Of a DNA stretch of 13,231 nt, positions 1 through 8,809 are shown piece by piece (the first letter of the stretch is position 1; each line of letters starts with the position of its first letter). The stretch lies in the NCBI GenBank assembly GCA_910592005.1, contig CAJVPP010002889.1, forward strand, positions 1-13,231, read 5' to 3'. Made by a program: the position numbers and the translations under genes. The notes below the pieces were generated by a model. That model did no database searches. It saw only the letters and a list, made by a program, of their open reading frames with translations, and was not told where the DNA came from. The stretch comes from Funneliformis mosseae (Eukaryota; Glomeromycota; Glomeromycetes; Glomerales; Glomeraceae).

Positions 1-32
1 ATTAAATATGAAAATATTTTAATAAAAATAAA

Positions 33-81
33 TTTTTTTTTTGAGTGCCCGGATATTTTCTTCAGGGGAGTGTATATTTTA
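33..81 (-). mobile_element. Possible 3' tail of a retroposon (poly-A plus GC-rich end)
   Basis: On the minus strand a GC-richer segment of about 30 bases (with CCCC and CCGGGC blocks) runs directly into ten A residues (T run at 33-42). GC-rich end plus A-run is the layout of the better-supported LINE end at 453-480. A CCC/GGG stem can be drawn in the segment, but mismatches leave it weak. No coding sequence is visible upstream of it (82-450). It could be a 5'-truncated LINE or SINE tail, or chance. Confidence 0.28.
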
Positions 82-452
82 TAATAAAATAAAAATATAT
101 AAAAATTTTACATATAAAAAAAACTGAATGATTATATTAATTTTAAAATTTTATATTATAAAAATCTAAAAATTTATTTTATTTAATCAATAATTCTTAT
201 ATTAACATTCAATATACTATTAGAAATAAGGCTTTTAATAAATAATAATACTTGAATATTATTTTCAAAATATTAAATAAATTAAAAAATAATTACAATG
301 TGATTTAATATTAAATTATAAATTTATATATTATAAAAACAAAAACTATAAATAGGGTATTTTATTGAAAAACAAAATATACTTAAATTAATAAAATATT
401 ATTTAATATTATATAGAAAGAAATTTAGATAAATTAAATTATATTTAATAAA
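82..452. other. A/T-rich gene-free stretch
   Basis: Almost pure A/T with stop codons in all frames. I see no gene, RNA motif or clear repeat here. Confidence 0.6.
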
Positions 453-480
453 TTTTTTTTTACGTGCAATAGCTTTGCAT
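453..480 (-). repeat. LINE 3' end: GCAA/TTGC hairpin and poly(A)
   Basis: On the minus strand the element ends with GCAAAGCTATTGC, a 4-bp stem GCAA/TTGC around AGCTA, then ACGT and a run of nine A (T run at 453-461). A small 3' hairpin just before a short A-tail is the kind of end a LINE reverse transcriptase recognises. Role inferred from position. Confidence 0.5.
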
Positions 481-879
481 AATCTTTTTTAAAAGTAAAA
501 TAAATTTTTATAAAATTATAAATTACAAAAAGAGAGTACAAAAATTTTTATTTTATAGTAAAGCTAAATCAAAATCAATCTTATACTGTTTTAGACTAAC
601 CTATCTAAGTTAACTTAAAATAGATTCAACTATCTAGTATAGGAACATGATTACTACTAATTCAAAAATTCAACCAGTTTGTATTAAATCTAAAGGAAAA
701 GATAAAATAAGGTAGAATATTAAAATTATGTGAGTTTAAAGAAGGAAAGCCAGTATGGGTAAAGTATAGTTTTTGATCATTGAGTGAAATATCATTTAGG
801 TTCTTAAATTATTTGATATTATTATATCAATCAAGTCAAATAGTTTTTATTTTAGAAAAAGCATGATAATAGGTAGAGA

Positions 880-1950
880 AAAGGAGACCATTTATTAATT
901 GTAGGTTATTAATGAGGCAGTATATTTTGTTAAATTAAGGAAAGGCACAATCTCTTTGATTAAGTCAATAAAGTTAAAAGAATTAAATTTAATCATTTAA
1001 GAACCAAATTTTCATATTAAGAAGGTCAGTAAAATCCTAAGTGTTTAAAGTCAATATAGTTAGTTATTAGATGAAAAATTGTTTGGTAGAAGATATAATA
1101 TTATTAATTTAGTGTTCAATTTTTGCATAAGTCTAAATGTGGTTAAAGGTTTCATAAGTATATAAATATTTAAGACAATATCATAATTAGTCATATAGTT
1201 CTAGGTATCTTATTTTGAGAATTTCTAAGGTAAAAAATAGTTCGAACATGAGTTTAATTTTGAATTTTCAGATAAATAAAGCTTTGAATAAAGTGTAAAA
1301 GTTATTTTCATTATTGTTAAGAATGAATGATATATGTATTTAATCAATATCTATTATACTGCATTTATTAAGGTATGAAAGTAATTGTATATTATAAAAA
1401 TCAATTGATCTGAGAAAGTCTTTTACAAATTGTCTTAGTAAAATAAATACAATATCCTTATTAAAGTAAAGATTATATTGATATCTTAGAAATTTGTTGT
1501 TCAGTGTAAGATAAGGACTATCAGCTTTTGCTAATACATCAACAGTATTATTATAATGATCATTTGAGTGAGTTTTAACTTTGTGAAATTCAATAAAAAT
1601 GAATTTTTCTCTAATTAACTTTATGATAAGAAACTAAATCAGGTAAAAAGAGATTTTAAAGATTAGATTAAAGGTAGGAGAAAAGGTGTAGAAGTAGTTC
1701 ATTTTATCAAAGGATGAAATAATATTTTGTGAGTCTATAAAGATATCAGTAAAAGCATTCGTAGGGGCTACATATATAGTAAAAAGTATTGCTACTAGTT
1801 CTACAAGAGAAGATAAAAATTGAGGAAGGAGAAGTATAACATTAAAAAAAAGTAAAGATGCAGATGGACCAGATTGCAATTAGGTTACACCATATGAAGT
1901 AATGAAGTATCTAAATTAATAAGAGAGCTATCAGTATAAATGAGAGGTTA
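880..1950 (-). pseudogene. LINE ORF2 C-terminal remnant: RNase H and zinc-knuckle-like tail
   Basis: The RNase H domain is recognised from its four catalytic blocks on the minus strand: YTDSS (Asp at 1930-1932), the VELVAIL helix (Glu near 1800), FIDSQN (Asp at 1733-1735) and KVKTHSN followed by DVLAKAD (about 1575-1525). Downstream comes a segment around 1260-1140 with CLKYLYTYETFNH, in which a Cys-x2-Cys...ET..H cluster seems to have lost one Cys by TGT to TAT. One frame runs from about 1895 to near 960. Its stops include a TAG at 1634-1636 where relatives have Trp. Frameshifts lie near 1890-1900 (between YTDSS and the Glu helix) and near 960 (before an LIKEIVPFL stretch). The product would have removed the RNA strand during element replication; this copy is dead. 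Similarity is judged from memory of RNase H-type LINEs. Confidence 0.72.
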
Positions 1951-1990
1951 GTTAATTATATAAAATGAATTTTAAGGTTATTATATTTAA

Positions 1991-2339
1991 TAAATAATTA
2001 GTAAGTGAAACTGTAAATACATTTTTTAAGGTAATATTTTTTTAATTGTATAATTAAAATTTATTATATTTTGTATTTATTTTATTTTTTTTAATAAAAA
2101 TATATTTTAAATAAATATTTACATATTTTTTATTATTATATTTTATTTAATATTAATATACAGTAATAAGCAAAAGAAATATAACCACTAATTTTTATAT
2201 TTAAATGCTTATAAATTATTAATTATATATTTATTTAATTTTTAAAAATCTAAAATATATATTTATTTAAAAAAATCAAGTTTATAATATAATTTTTATA
2301 AATTTAATAATTTACATTAGATTTTCTTATTTATGAAAA
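1991..2339. other. A/T-rich gene-free stretch
   Basis: A/T-dominated sequence with no open frame of note. It may contain the ruined 5' continuation of the LINE, but no reverse transcriptase motif can be read. Confidence 0.5.
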
Positions 2340-2446
2340 TTTTAAATATTGAGAAAAAATCTAATTAGAACTCTATAATAATGCATTTTATATATAAAAA
2401 TTATTATTGTAGCTATTCTGATTAGATTTTTCTTAATACTAAAAAT
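2340..2446. repeat. Imperfect foldback (long inverted repeat), MITE-like
   Basis: The left arm (about 2340-2394) and right arm (about 2395-2446) are near-complementary over some 50 bases with almost no loop. The best block is AAAAATCTAATTAGAA (left) against its complement around 2415-2437 on the right. Many differences between the arms are transitions (T/C or A/G) and there are a few one-base gaps. A decayed perfect palindrome or a small MITE/foldback element fits. No target duplication was identified. Confidence 0.55.
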
Positions 2447-3100
2447 TAATGAGTAAAAATATAACTATATAATATAAATCACTATTAATCAATTTTTATA
2501 TATAAAAATCATATAATTTCCTTTTTTATATTTAATTTTGACAAAATAAAATTCTATTTTATTAAATTTCTTAAAATAAAATATCTAGAATATTAAAAAT
2601 ACCGCAATTTTTAATTTTAACTTTTATTATATTATAGTTTATTCATATTTGCATTTTATTAGATGAAGCAATTTATACCTAACTAAAATTTGTATTATAA
2701 TATAAAATTAGTAAAAGTATTATATTTTATCTTTATAATAAATGTAAAGAAATGAAAAATACAAAAAACTTACTGAAATCTAGCTATTGTTAATAGATAA
2801 ATTATATCTTAGTGAAATTTACCAATTAATAATAATCTCACATTAGATGATGTCACTATTACATCAAATAGTGATCAATAATAATTTCTATTTTGCCTAT
2901 TTCTTCTATTTCTTCTGTATTTTTTGTACAGTCTATTTATTCTGTTTATTTTATTTCACCTGTAATTTCTTAACATCTGTAATTTATTTTATTTCTTTTT
3001 ATTATTTTTATAGTTTTTATTATTTTATTACATTTAAGTATATTTTTATTAAAATATATATATATATTTAATTAATTTATAACATAGCAAATAGTTAGCC
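2447..3100. other. Gene-free stretch with a small hairpin and pyrimidine-rich run
   Basis: No gene is visible. A perfect 8-bp hairpin (TCACTATT/AATAGTGA, 6-nt loop) lies at 2853-2874. From about 2880 to 3020 the plus strand is rich in TTTCT/TTCTA words. A 74-codon open frame at 2847-3071 is only this low-complexity run read as Phe/Tyr, so it is not called as a gene. Confidence 0.5.
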
Positions 3101-3610
3101 ATAGAAAATTCATTTTATAAGTAGAATAACTTTTTACTTAAGTTGTAAATTAACTCTTTTGCGAGTTTCAGTATTATAATAAAAGAATCAATTTAAATTT
3201 ATATAGATTTACTTTTTCCTTCAACATTGTCTCTTATCTAGAATTTGTTGTAATATTCTATCCTAACATGCTATTGAGTTCATTATTACAAGTTTAACTA
3301 ACATATCTTAAATTCTAAGATATGATAAATTGCTAAGTTAATTTAAGTATAATAGATGCCTATAGGATTTAGAGAAAATCCTAAAGTCAGAAACTTCAAC
3401 TTGTAGAATTAACTGCCACAGCCTTTTAACTTAGATGATAAGATAACTGAAAACAAATCCAGTAATACTGTCTTCTATTTTAACAAATTAAGAAAAATGT
3501 TAAGTTATCTATTATATTATTAGTAATGATTATTTAACAGTGATTCAAGTTCAAAAAAATTGCAACAGGATTATAAACTTAAGGTTTATTTTATAACAAT
3601 ACAAAGAATA
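3100..3610. other. Less A/T-biased gene-free island with two hairpins
   Basis: This part has noticeably more G and C than its surroundings but every frame is closed. Two perfect stem-loops stand 38 bases apart: CATATCTTA/TAAGATATG with a 5-nt loop (3302-3324), and TAGGATTT/AAATCCTA with a 5-nt loop (3363-3383). No function is known; it may be an old element or unique host DNA. Confidence 0.4.
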
Positions 3611-3919
3611 TTTAAAAATAATGATTTAAAATTAGTAAATAAAATAAAAAACATTATTACCTTAACATAAAAAAGCATATTTAGAATTTGTGAATATAAA
3701 GTAGTATAATTAAACAAAAATAAGTTTAATTTATTTAGTTCAAATAAAAGAATATATTATTAGAAAAAAGAAGGAAAACCATTAAAATATCAACATTTTA
3801 TAATTATCAAAACAAATATATGATATTTTCTGAATTTGATAGCTTCAACAAATGCTATATCTATTTAATATATTTTTATCACTTGTTATTAAGAAAAATT
3901 GTTTTACAAATTAATTTTT
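3611..3919. other. A/T-rich gene-free stretch
   Basis: No open frame, RNA signature or repeat that I can support. Confidence 0.5.
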
Positions 3920-4262
3920 ATTCATCTAAAAATTATTCTTTATATTTCTTATTATTATTTCTTATATTTTCATTAATCTTACTTCTTAAATTATTCTAAA
4001 TATAATTTTTATTTTCTTTAGTTTGTTTATCATCATTCTTTATTATAATTTTTATTATTTTCTATATTATTCTCTTTTTTATTTCTATTACTTTTCATTT
4101 ATTTATCTTTTTTCTAATCCTTTAGTTAAATCTTTTCTTTTCAATTATCAATTCTTTTTATTTTAATTATTTAATATTTTATTTTTATAGTTATTTCCTT
4201 TCTTCTATATATTATCTTCTTTTCATTCTATTATATATTTCTTTTTACTTACATTTTATTTT
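3920..4262. repeat. Pyrimidine-rich tract (plus strand), degenerate
   Basis: Over about 340 bases the plus strand is dominated by T with C (TTTCTT, TTCTTT, CTTTTC words), so the minus strand is purine-rich. Read on the minus strand it gives short Lys/Glu/Asn-rich pieces broken by stops. It could be a decayed purine microsatellite or a relic of a Lys/Glu-rich coding tail; the sequence does not decide between them. Confidence 0.45.
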
Positions 4263-4305
4263 CTGAAATCAAGTTTTAGCCTTCTATTTAATTATTTGAA
4301 GTTAT

Positions 4306-4750
4306 GCTAGTAAAATCATCTTATAGGATAAAAAATTGATTTGAGTAAATAATAATTAAAAAATTATTATGTTATAGTAAATATTTTCAATTAATAATAA
4401 ATTATTCTATTTTAAATATTGAATTAAATTAATATATAAGACAATCTAAAATTTATTATTTAAAATTTTTATTATTAAATTATTATTTTATAATATTTAA
4501 AAATTTTGCTATTATAAAATATATAAATTTTATTATTAAAATTATTTTATAGGACTAATTTTCATAATACTTAAAATCAATTTTATAACACTTAAGAATT
4601 TGCTATTAAAATTATCCTATAGGATATCATTATACTAATTTTTTAATACTTAAAATCAATTTTGTAATACTTGAAATTTTGCTATTAAAATCATCCTACA
4701 GGATATTATTACATTAATTTTTGTAATACTTGAAAATTAATTTTGTAACA
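4306..4750. repeat. Minisatellite block A, about 79-bp unit
   Basis: A core GCTATTAAAATYATCCTA followed by YAGGATA recurs at 4602 and 4681 (79 bp apart), with diverged copies at 4532 (70 bp before the next) and partial ones at 4508 and 4306. Between cores comes a conserved segment with AATACTTRAAATCAATTTTGTAAT. The unit contains the palindrome ATCCTATAGGAT (or ATCCTACAGGAT). The same unit returns at 6819-7030. Confidence 0.65.
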
Positions 4751-4766
4751 TTATTATTGTTTGATT

Positions 4767-4798
4767 TATACAAAGATTACTCAAAAGTTTTTAAATAA
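4767..4798 (+). repeat. Tc1 left terminal inverted repeat
   Basis: It carries CTCAAAAGTTTTTAAATAA. Against the reverse complement of 6064-6095, all but one of the differences are C/T or A/G transitions. The core CAAAAGTTT is the usual kind of Tc1-family end in fungi. Confidence 0.65.
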
Positions 4799-5009
4799 TT
4801 TTACTTAATATACAACAGAAAATTTTAATACATAAATTTTAAAGCTTAATTAATATTTTATTTAAAGCATAATAAGCTTTACATTTCATATTAAGTAACT
4901 AATACTTAGTTATAATCAAAACTAATTAATAATAGTTCATTATAAAAAGTGTATTAATTCATATAAAAAGTATAGTAATTTATATAATGAACTTTTTTTA
5001 ATAGAACTG

Positions 5010-5926
5010 TCAATTAATTATAAAGTGCATTAACTGTATATCTCTTTTTGCTAAAATTACTGCTTGTATTTGTTCTGATATGCTATTAACTAAATTTTTA
5101 ATCAAATATTTCAAAATTGCCTTCCATTCTTTTTGAATATATTTTTCAAGTTCAGCAAGATTACTTGACTTTTTTTTTCATTTGTAAATATTTTTTTAAC
5201 TTTAGCTACAAATTTTCAATTAGATTAAGGTCTAAACTTTAATAAGTCAAGAAAGGATATGCAAATCCTTTTTTGCATAGAATGTTACTACAATTTTTGA
5301 TCTATGAGAGTAGCATTATCTTTTTGAAATAACTTATCCCTATTTAGAAATATATGCTGCATTATAGATATAACATATTTGTTTAATATGTGACTTTAGT
5401 TACTAATTCTTGTATTGATATAATTAGTCTCACTTCCTGTTGAATGTGACTTTATTGATACTAGATAAAAGTTGATTTATCACTATTTAAAACCTTTATT
5501 TAATCATTTTTAATTCAATTTTCATATTCTAAATACCATGCAAGTTATGTTGCTTTATTTGTAAGTAAAATAAGAGGCTTATATCATGTAATATAATTTC
5601 TTAATCTAAGTGAATAAAGTGCATAATAAGTGGTATTTACAGAAATATTCTATTCTTTTTTTTTCAAAGTTCTTTTACTCCAGTCACTGATTTTGTGTTT
5701 TTTTATTTGTTACTAAATATTTAAGCCTTTTACACTAGTTATTATTAATTAAATATGATCATTCAGATTGATATTTAGAATTTATAAAAATGGTTTCATT
5801 ATATTATTTTAATATATCAAAAACTGTTATTTTTTCATATTCAATAGTTTCAGCAATTTTTTGGTATAAATCTCTGCATTGATGATAATAAAATATTGCC
5901 TTATATTATTTCTGTAATTAATTCAT
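5010..5926 (-). pseudogene. Tc1/mariner transposase, DDE type, broken
   Basis: Starting from an ATG at 5926-5924, the minus strand shows an N-terminal helix-turn-helix (LYQKIAETIEYEKITVFDIL), then RLKYLVTNKKN, the NISVNTTYYALYSLRLRNY second DNA-binding part, and the first catalytic block IKVLNSDKSTF (Asp at 5479-5481). Next come LFQKDNATL (second Asp at 5318-5320) and SLDLNLIENL (Glu at 5215-5217). The C-terminus is EKYIQKEWKAI then ISEQIQAVILAKR, ending at TGA 5010-5012. The second Asp and the Glu are 103 nt apart, as expected for DD34E with a small indel. The first two Asp are only about 54 codons apart against about 90 in the family, so an internal deletion is likely. At least four frames are needed. 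Stops replace Trp in the motifs (for example in the EN*IKND*IKVL stretch and at IENL*). The enzyme would cut and paste the element; it cannot be active. Confidence 0.75.
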
Positions 5927-6063
5927 TTTTTTTATATTTTTTGTGAAGTGTAGTAAAGTAAATAAATTAGATAATTTATGATATTATATATAAATATAAT
6001 GTTTATATATAAATAAACTAAATGCTAATCACTCTTTTTTATAGTTATTGATTACTTAATAAG

Positions 6064-6095
6064 TCATTCAGAAACTTTTGGATACTTTCTATATA
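6064..6095 (-). repeat. Tc1 right terminal inverted repeat
   Basis: Read on the minus strand it gives TATCCAAAAGTTTCTGAATGA, which pairs with the left end at 4767-4798 with mostly transition differences. It keeps more G and C than the left copy. Confidence 0.65.
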
Positions 6096-6818
6096 ATATA
6101 AAATATTGCATATTATTTTCAAGATTATTAAATAGTAAAATACAAGTTAATAAGTTTACTTAGAATTAGGACAAACTATATTATTTTTTTCAGTTTATTA
6201 AACTTATCTCTAAACTGTTGATTTCTTAAAAATACAAAAAATAATTATTTAATATAAAGGTATTTTTATTAAAAAAATGAATTAATATAAAGAATTCTAA
6301 TTGTATTACTATAAAATTGTTAACTATAGATCAATTACTAATTTTAATTCTACCTCAAATTTCTTAGATATTTATAAAATATTATTATAATAAGCTAACT
6401 ATTTTAATAATAATTAGCTAACTATTTTAATATTTCCTACTAGATTTTAATTATATTTCTATTTGTATTTCTAATTTTATTCCTGTTTTTTTTATTTTTC
6501 CTTCTGTTTTCTATTTCTGTTTTCTGGTTTCTTTTATATTCCATCTTCTTGTATCCTAAATATAATCAATTATAGGCATTTGGCTAATTATATTATTTAA
6601 CTAATTATATTATTATTTATCTAACTAATTATATTATTTGTCTATTTTAATCATATTTGTTTAACAAAATTTATTGTTATATCATATGATTTATTTTGTC
6701 TTAACCAATATATTATTTTATGTAATTATTATTTTGCTATCTAATAAATTATTTTTTAATCATTAATAACTAATAAATTGTTATTTGATAATTAATCCTA
6801 TAATAATATTTAAAAATT
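6096..6818. other. Gene-free stretch with short direct repeats and a pyrimidine-rich run
   Basis: No gene. TAGCTAACTATTTTAAT-like words repeat in tandem at about 6391-6435. CTAATTATATTATT recurs three times at about 6583-6640. A T/C-rich run (TTTCTGTTTTCT words) at about 6440-6560 resembles the tract at 3920-4262. Confidence 0.5.
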
Positions 6819-7030
6819 GCTATTAAAATTACCTTATAAAATATTATTATATCAATTTTTAATACTTGAAATCAATTTCGTTACACTTGAAATTTGCTAT
6901 TAAAATTATTCTACAGGTTATTGTTATACTAATTTTTAATAATTAAAGTTATTTTTATAATACTTGAATTTTGCTATTAAAATTATTTTACAAAGACTTA
7001 TTATACTAATTTTTAATATGAAAATAATTT
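6819..7030. repeat. Minisatellite block B, 77-bp unit
   Basis: The core GCTATTAAAATTA starts at 6819, 6896 and 6973, exactly 77 bp apart each time, and is followed by the same TATACTAATTTTTAATACTTGAAA-like body as block A. The CCTATAGG palindrome is largely lost here (CCTTATAA, TCTACAGG, TTTACAAA). It is clearly the same family as 4306-4750, on the other side of the Tc1 element. Confidence 0.65.
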
Positions 7031-7386
7031 TCTTATTTTGAATTTAAATATAATATTTTTAATACAAAAATTATTAAAAAAGATTTTTAAAAAAATCTTT
7101 TTTCTATCGATTTTTAAAAGAAAATTAATTGTTAAAAAATTTATTTTAATTAAAATCTTTTTTTTTAATAGTTTCTAAGAATATAAATAGAAAATAGTAT
7201 TTTAAAAAATTCTTTATAATAAAATTTTTTTTTAATAAAATAAAATACTTTAAATAAAAATATTTATTTTTAATAATTTTTTTTAATAAAAAAATTATTT
7301 TGGTAATTAAAAAAAATTCTTTACAAATTATGATTTTAATATTATTATTAAAAGTAATTTTTTAAAATATCAAATTTTCTATATAA
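7031..7386. other. A/T homopolymer region with self-complementary runs
   Basis: It consists of runs of A and T. Two perfect hairpins can be drawn: 7076-7103 (13-bp stem, 2-nt loop) and 7272-7299 (11-bp stem). At this composition short inverted repeats are expected, so no function is claimed. No gene. Confidence 0.45.
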
Positions 7387-7413
7387 TTTTTATTACTGTA
7401 TTATTTCAAAAAT

Positions 7414-7767
7414 ATGCATCTTATGATATATTTTTTTTATGATAATTTTTTATTATTATGCATATTTTATTATATTATTTGTTATATTTATAATAATAAA
7501 ATATTTATTTATTACTTGATACTTGTTTTCAAAATGATACAGTATTTACTTTTTTTAAAAAAAATGTTTTTTTCTGATTTTACAATATTTTCTGATTTTA
7601 GTTCTCAAATATTTACTAATTTAATTAAACCTATTTATAATTTAATTGAATTAAGTTTAGAAGAATATAAAAAGATTGAATTAGTTTTAAATATGATATA
7701 TAAATTAATAATATTTTTAAACAAAGTGATAATTATATATACTGAAAAAGAACAAAAGTTTATATGA
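7414..7767 (+). CDS. Unidentified 117-codon open frame
   Basis: I do not recognise this protein. The frame opens after a TAA at 7384-7386; the first ATG is at 7414 and it ends at TGA 7765-7767. Residues 1-45 are strongly hydrophobic and Phe/Tyr/Ile-rich, possibly one or two membrane segments but possibly just T-rich DNA. Residues about 55-117 are more mixed, with FFSDFTIFSDF, a helix-like IELSLEEYKKIELVLNMIY and a charged end TEKEQKFI. In DNA this A/T-rich about one codon in ten should be a stop, so 117 open codons are unexpected by chance, although the T-rich first half lowers that argument. No promoter, intron or neighbour gives context. It could be a host gene fragment or an exon, or a remnant of another element. 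Confidence 0.25.
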   Translation: MHLMIYFFYDNFLLLCIFYYIICYIYNNKIFIYYLILVFKMIQYLLFLKKMFFSDFTIFSDFSSQIFTNLIKPIYNLIELSLEEYKKIELVLNMIYKLIIFLNKVIIIYTEKEQKFI

Positions 7768-8593
7768 TTAAAAATAAATATTTAGTAAAATTTTCATTTG
7801 TAACTGAGTAAAATTTTATTAAACCATTTTGATTATCTATTGTATTGATGAAATATTTTTATTAATTGTTTAATTTAATATGTTACAATTCTTAAAATTA
7901 AATTTTAAAAAATCTTTATTTTTTAACATTATGTATTATATTTTATTAAAAGGCTAAAATGGCTATTATTACAATAAAAAAATTAGGTCTAATAATTCAA
8001 AAATCATAAATTATATAAGATGTTATTGACTGATCTTATATGATTACTTATAACTTATTAATTAATAAAAACACATAAAATTAATAAGCTGATCCTTTAA
8101 TGAAATATATAAAGTATAAAAAATTAAATATTAGAAATTTTTTTCAAAATTAGATTTTACACTTTGCATTACTCTAAACTAAATAATGAAAAAAATGTAA
8201 TACTTAACTAATATATTATTAAAAAATATAGCTCAGTTACTTTACAAAATTATCTAATTCTTGGCTGTGCAATATTTTTATCTTTCTCTAATATCATCAG
8301 ACTTTAAAACTTAAAGATTTAAGAACTTGCTTTAAAAAAAAGATTTTAAACATTTTTTTAAAGACATTTTGAATGAAAAATATTAAAAAAATTGAATTAT
8401 ATTTGTTTTTAAAATCTCAATTAATGTTTTTTAAAATTACTAATGAAAGAAATAATGAAAAGAATCATAATAATATTTTTACAAATATAATTTTAATACA
8501 TCTTTGCTATTATGTAAACTTACATATATGCAATTATATAGAATAAGTGAATATATACTTTTAGTTATACAATCACATCTTTAAGTATATAAA
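7768..8593. other. A/T-rich gene-free stretch with two stem-loops
   Basis: No gene is visible. Two adjacent inverted repeats occur: ATATAAGAT/ATCTTATAT (8013-8041, 11-nt loop, weakly extendable) and CTTATTAA/TTAATAAG (8054-8088). A TAGCTCAGTTAC word near 8230 resembles a tRNA A box but nothing tRNA-like follows. The right end, 8593, would be the base next to the Helitron terminus. Confidence 0.45.
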
Positions 8594-8620
8594 CTAGGTA
8601 ACGGTAACTGTTGCAGTGTC
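8594..8620 (-). repeat. Candidate Helitron 3' terminus: hairpin and CTAG
   Basis: On the minus strand ACTG-CAA-CAGT forms a 4-bp hairpin (8617-8607), nine bases before CTAG (8597-8594), and the next base is T. An alternative 5-bp stem pairs GCAAC with GTTAC, and would be perfect if one A were a former G. Two copies of GTTACC lie just before the end. Hairpin-spacer-CTAG|T is the known Helitron 3' signature, but the stem here is short. Confidence 0.45.
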
Positions 8621-8809
8621 TGAAGCATAATTCAATTTATAAAATTTATAGTAAAATAAAATCTTTAAATATATTACAATTATGTGATACAATAAAAAAA
8701 TAAAAATTATAGTAAAATGTAACACTAACTACAAAAATGTAATAATATGTAACATAATAATGTAACACTAAAAATTAATTGTGTTTTTGACCAAAACAAA
8801 AAAAAAATT

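Larger units (their letters stand above)
453..1990 (-). mobile_element. 5'-truncated non-LTR retrotransposon (LINE) with RNase H domain
   Basis: The minus strand reads from an RNase H domain (about 1945-1500), through a C-terminal segment with a degraded Cys/His cluster (about 1260-1000) and a 3' untranslated part, into a short hairpin and a poly(A) run (453-461). That order and the A-tail are those of the 3' half of a LINE. No reverse transcriptase motif (such as the DD box) is seen above about 1990, where sequence turns to pure A/T, so the copy looks 5'-truncated, which is typical of target-primed insertion. The upper boundary is approximate and I could not identify target-site duplications. 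RNase H-bearing LINEs of the I/Tad type are common in fungi; the exact clade is not determined. Confidence 0.7.
4767..6095 (-). mobile_element. Tc1/mariner transposon, near full length, inactive
   Basis: About 1.33 kb bounded by related inverted termini (4767-4798 and 6064-6095), with a broken Tc1-type transposase between them on the minus strand. The size and arrangement (about 240 bp after the gene, 170 bp before it) are normal for Tc1 elements. Both ends carry TATA, so a TA target duplication is plausible but its exact edge cannot be fixed. An 11-bp inverted repeat, AGTTCATTATA/TATAATGAACT, lies inside the left end (4934-4944 and 4983-4993). Confidence 0.72.

Noticed and set aside
2847..3071. 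74-codon open frame rich in Phe and Tyr
   Set aside because: It is a T/C-rich low-complexity run read in frame, with no domain, and the neighbouring tracts of the same kind are not open.
7076..7299. Perfect hairpins made of A and T runs
   Set aside because: Inverted repeats of this size are expected in homopolymer-rich A/T DNA, and bacterial-type terminators do not apply in this eukaryotic context.
8228..8300. tRNA-like word TAGCTCAGTTAC
   Set aside because: It resembles the A box, but there is no B box (GGTTCGA-type), no acceptor stem and no anticodon arm.
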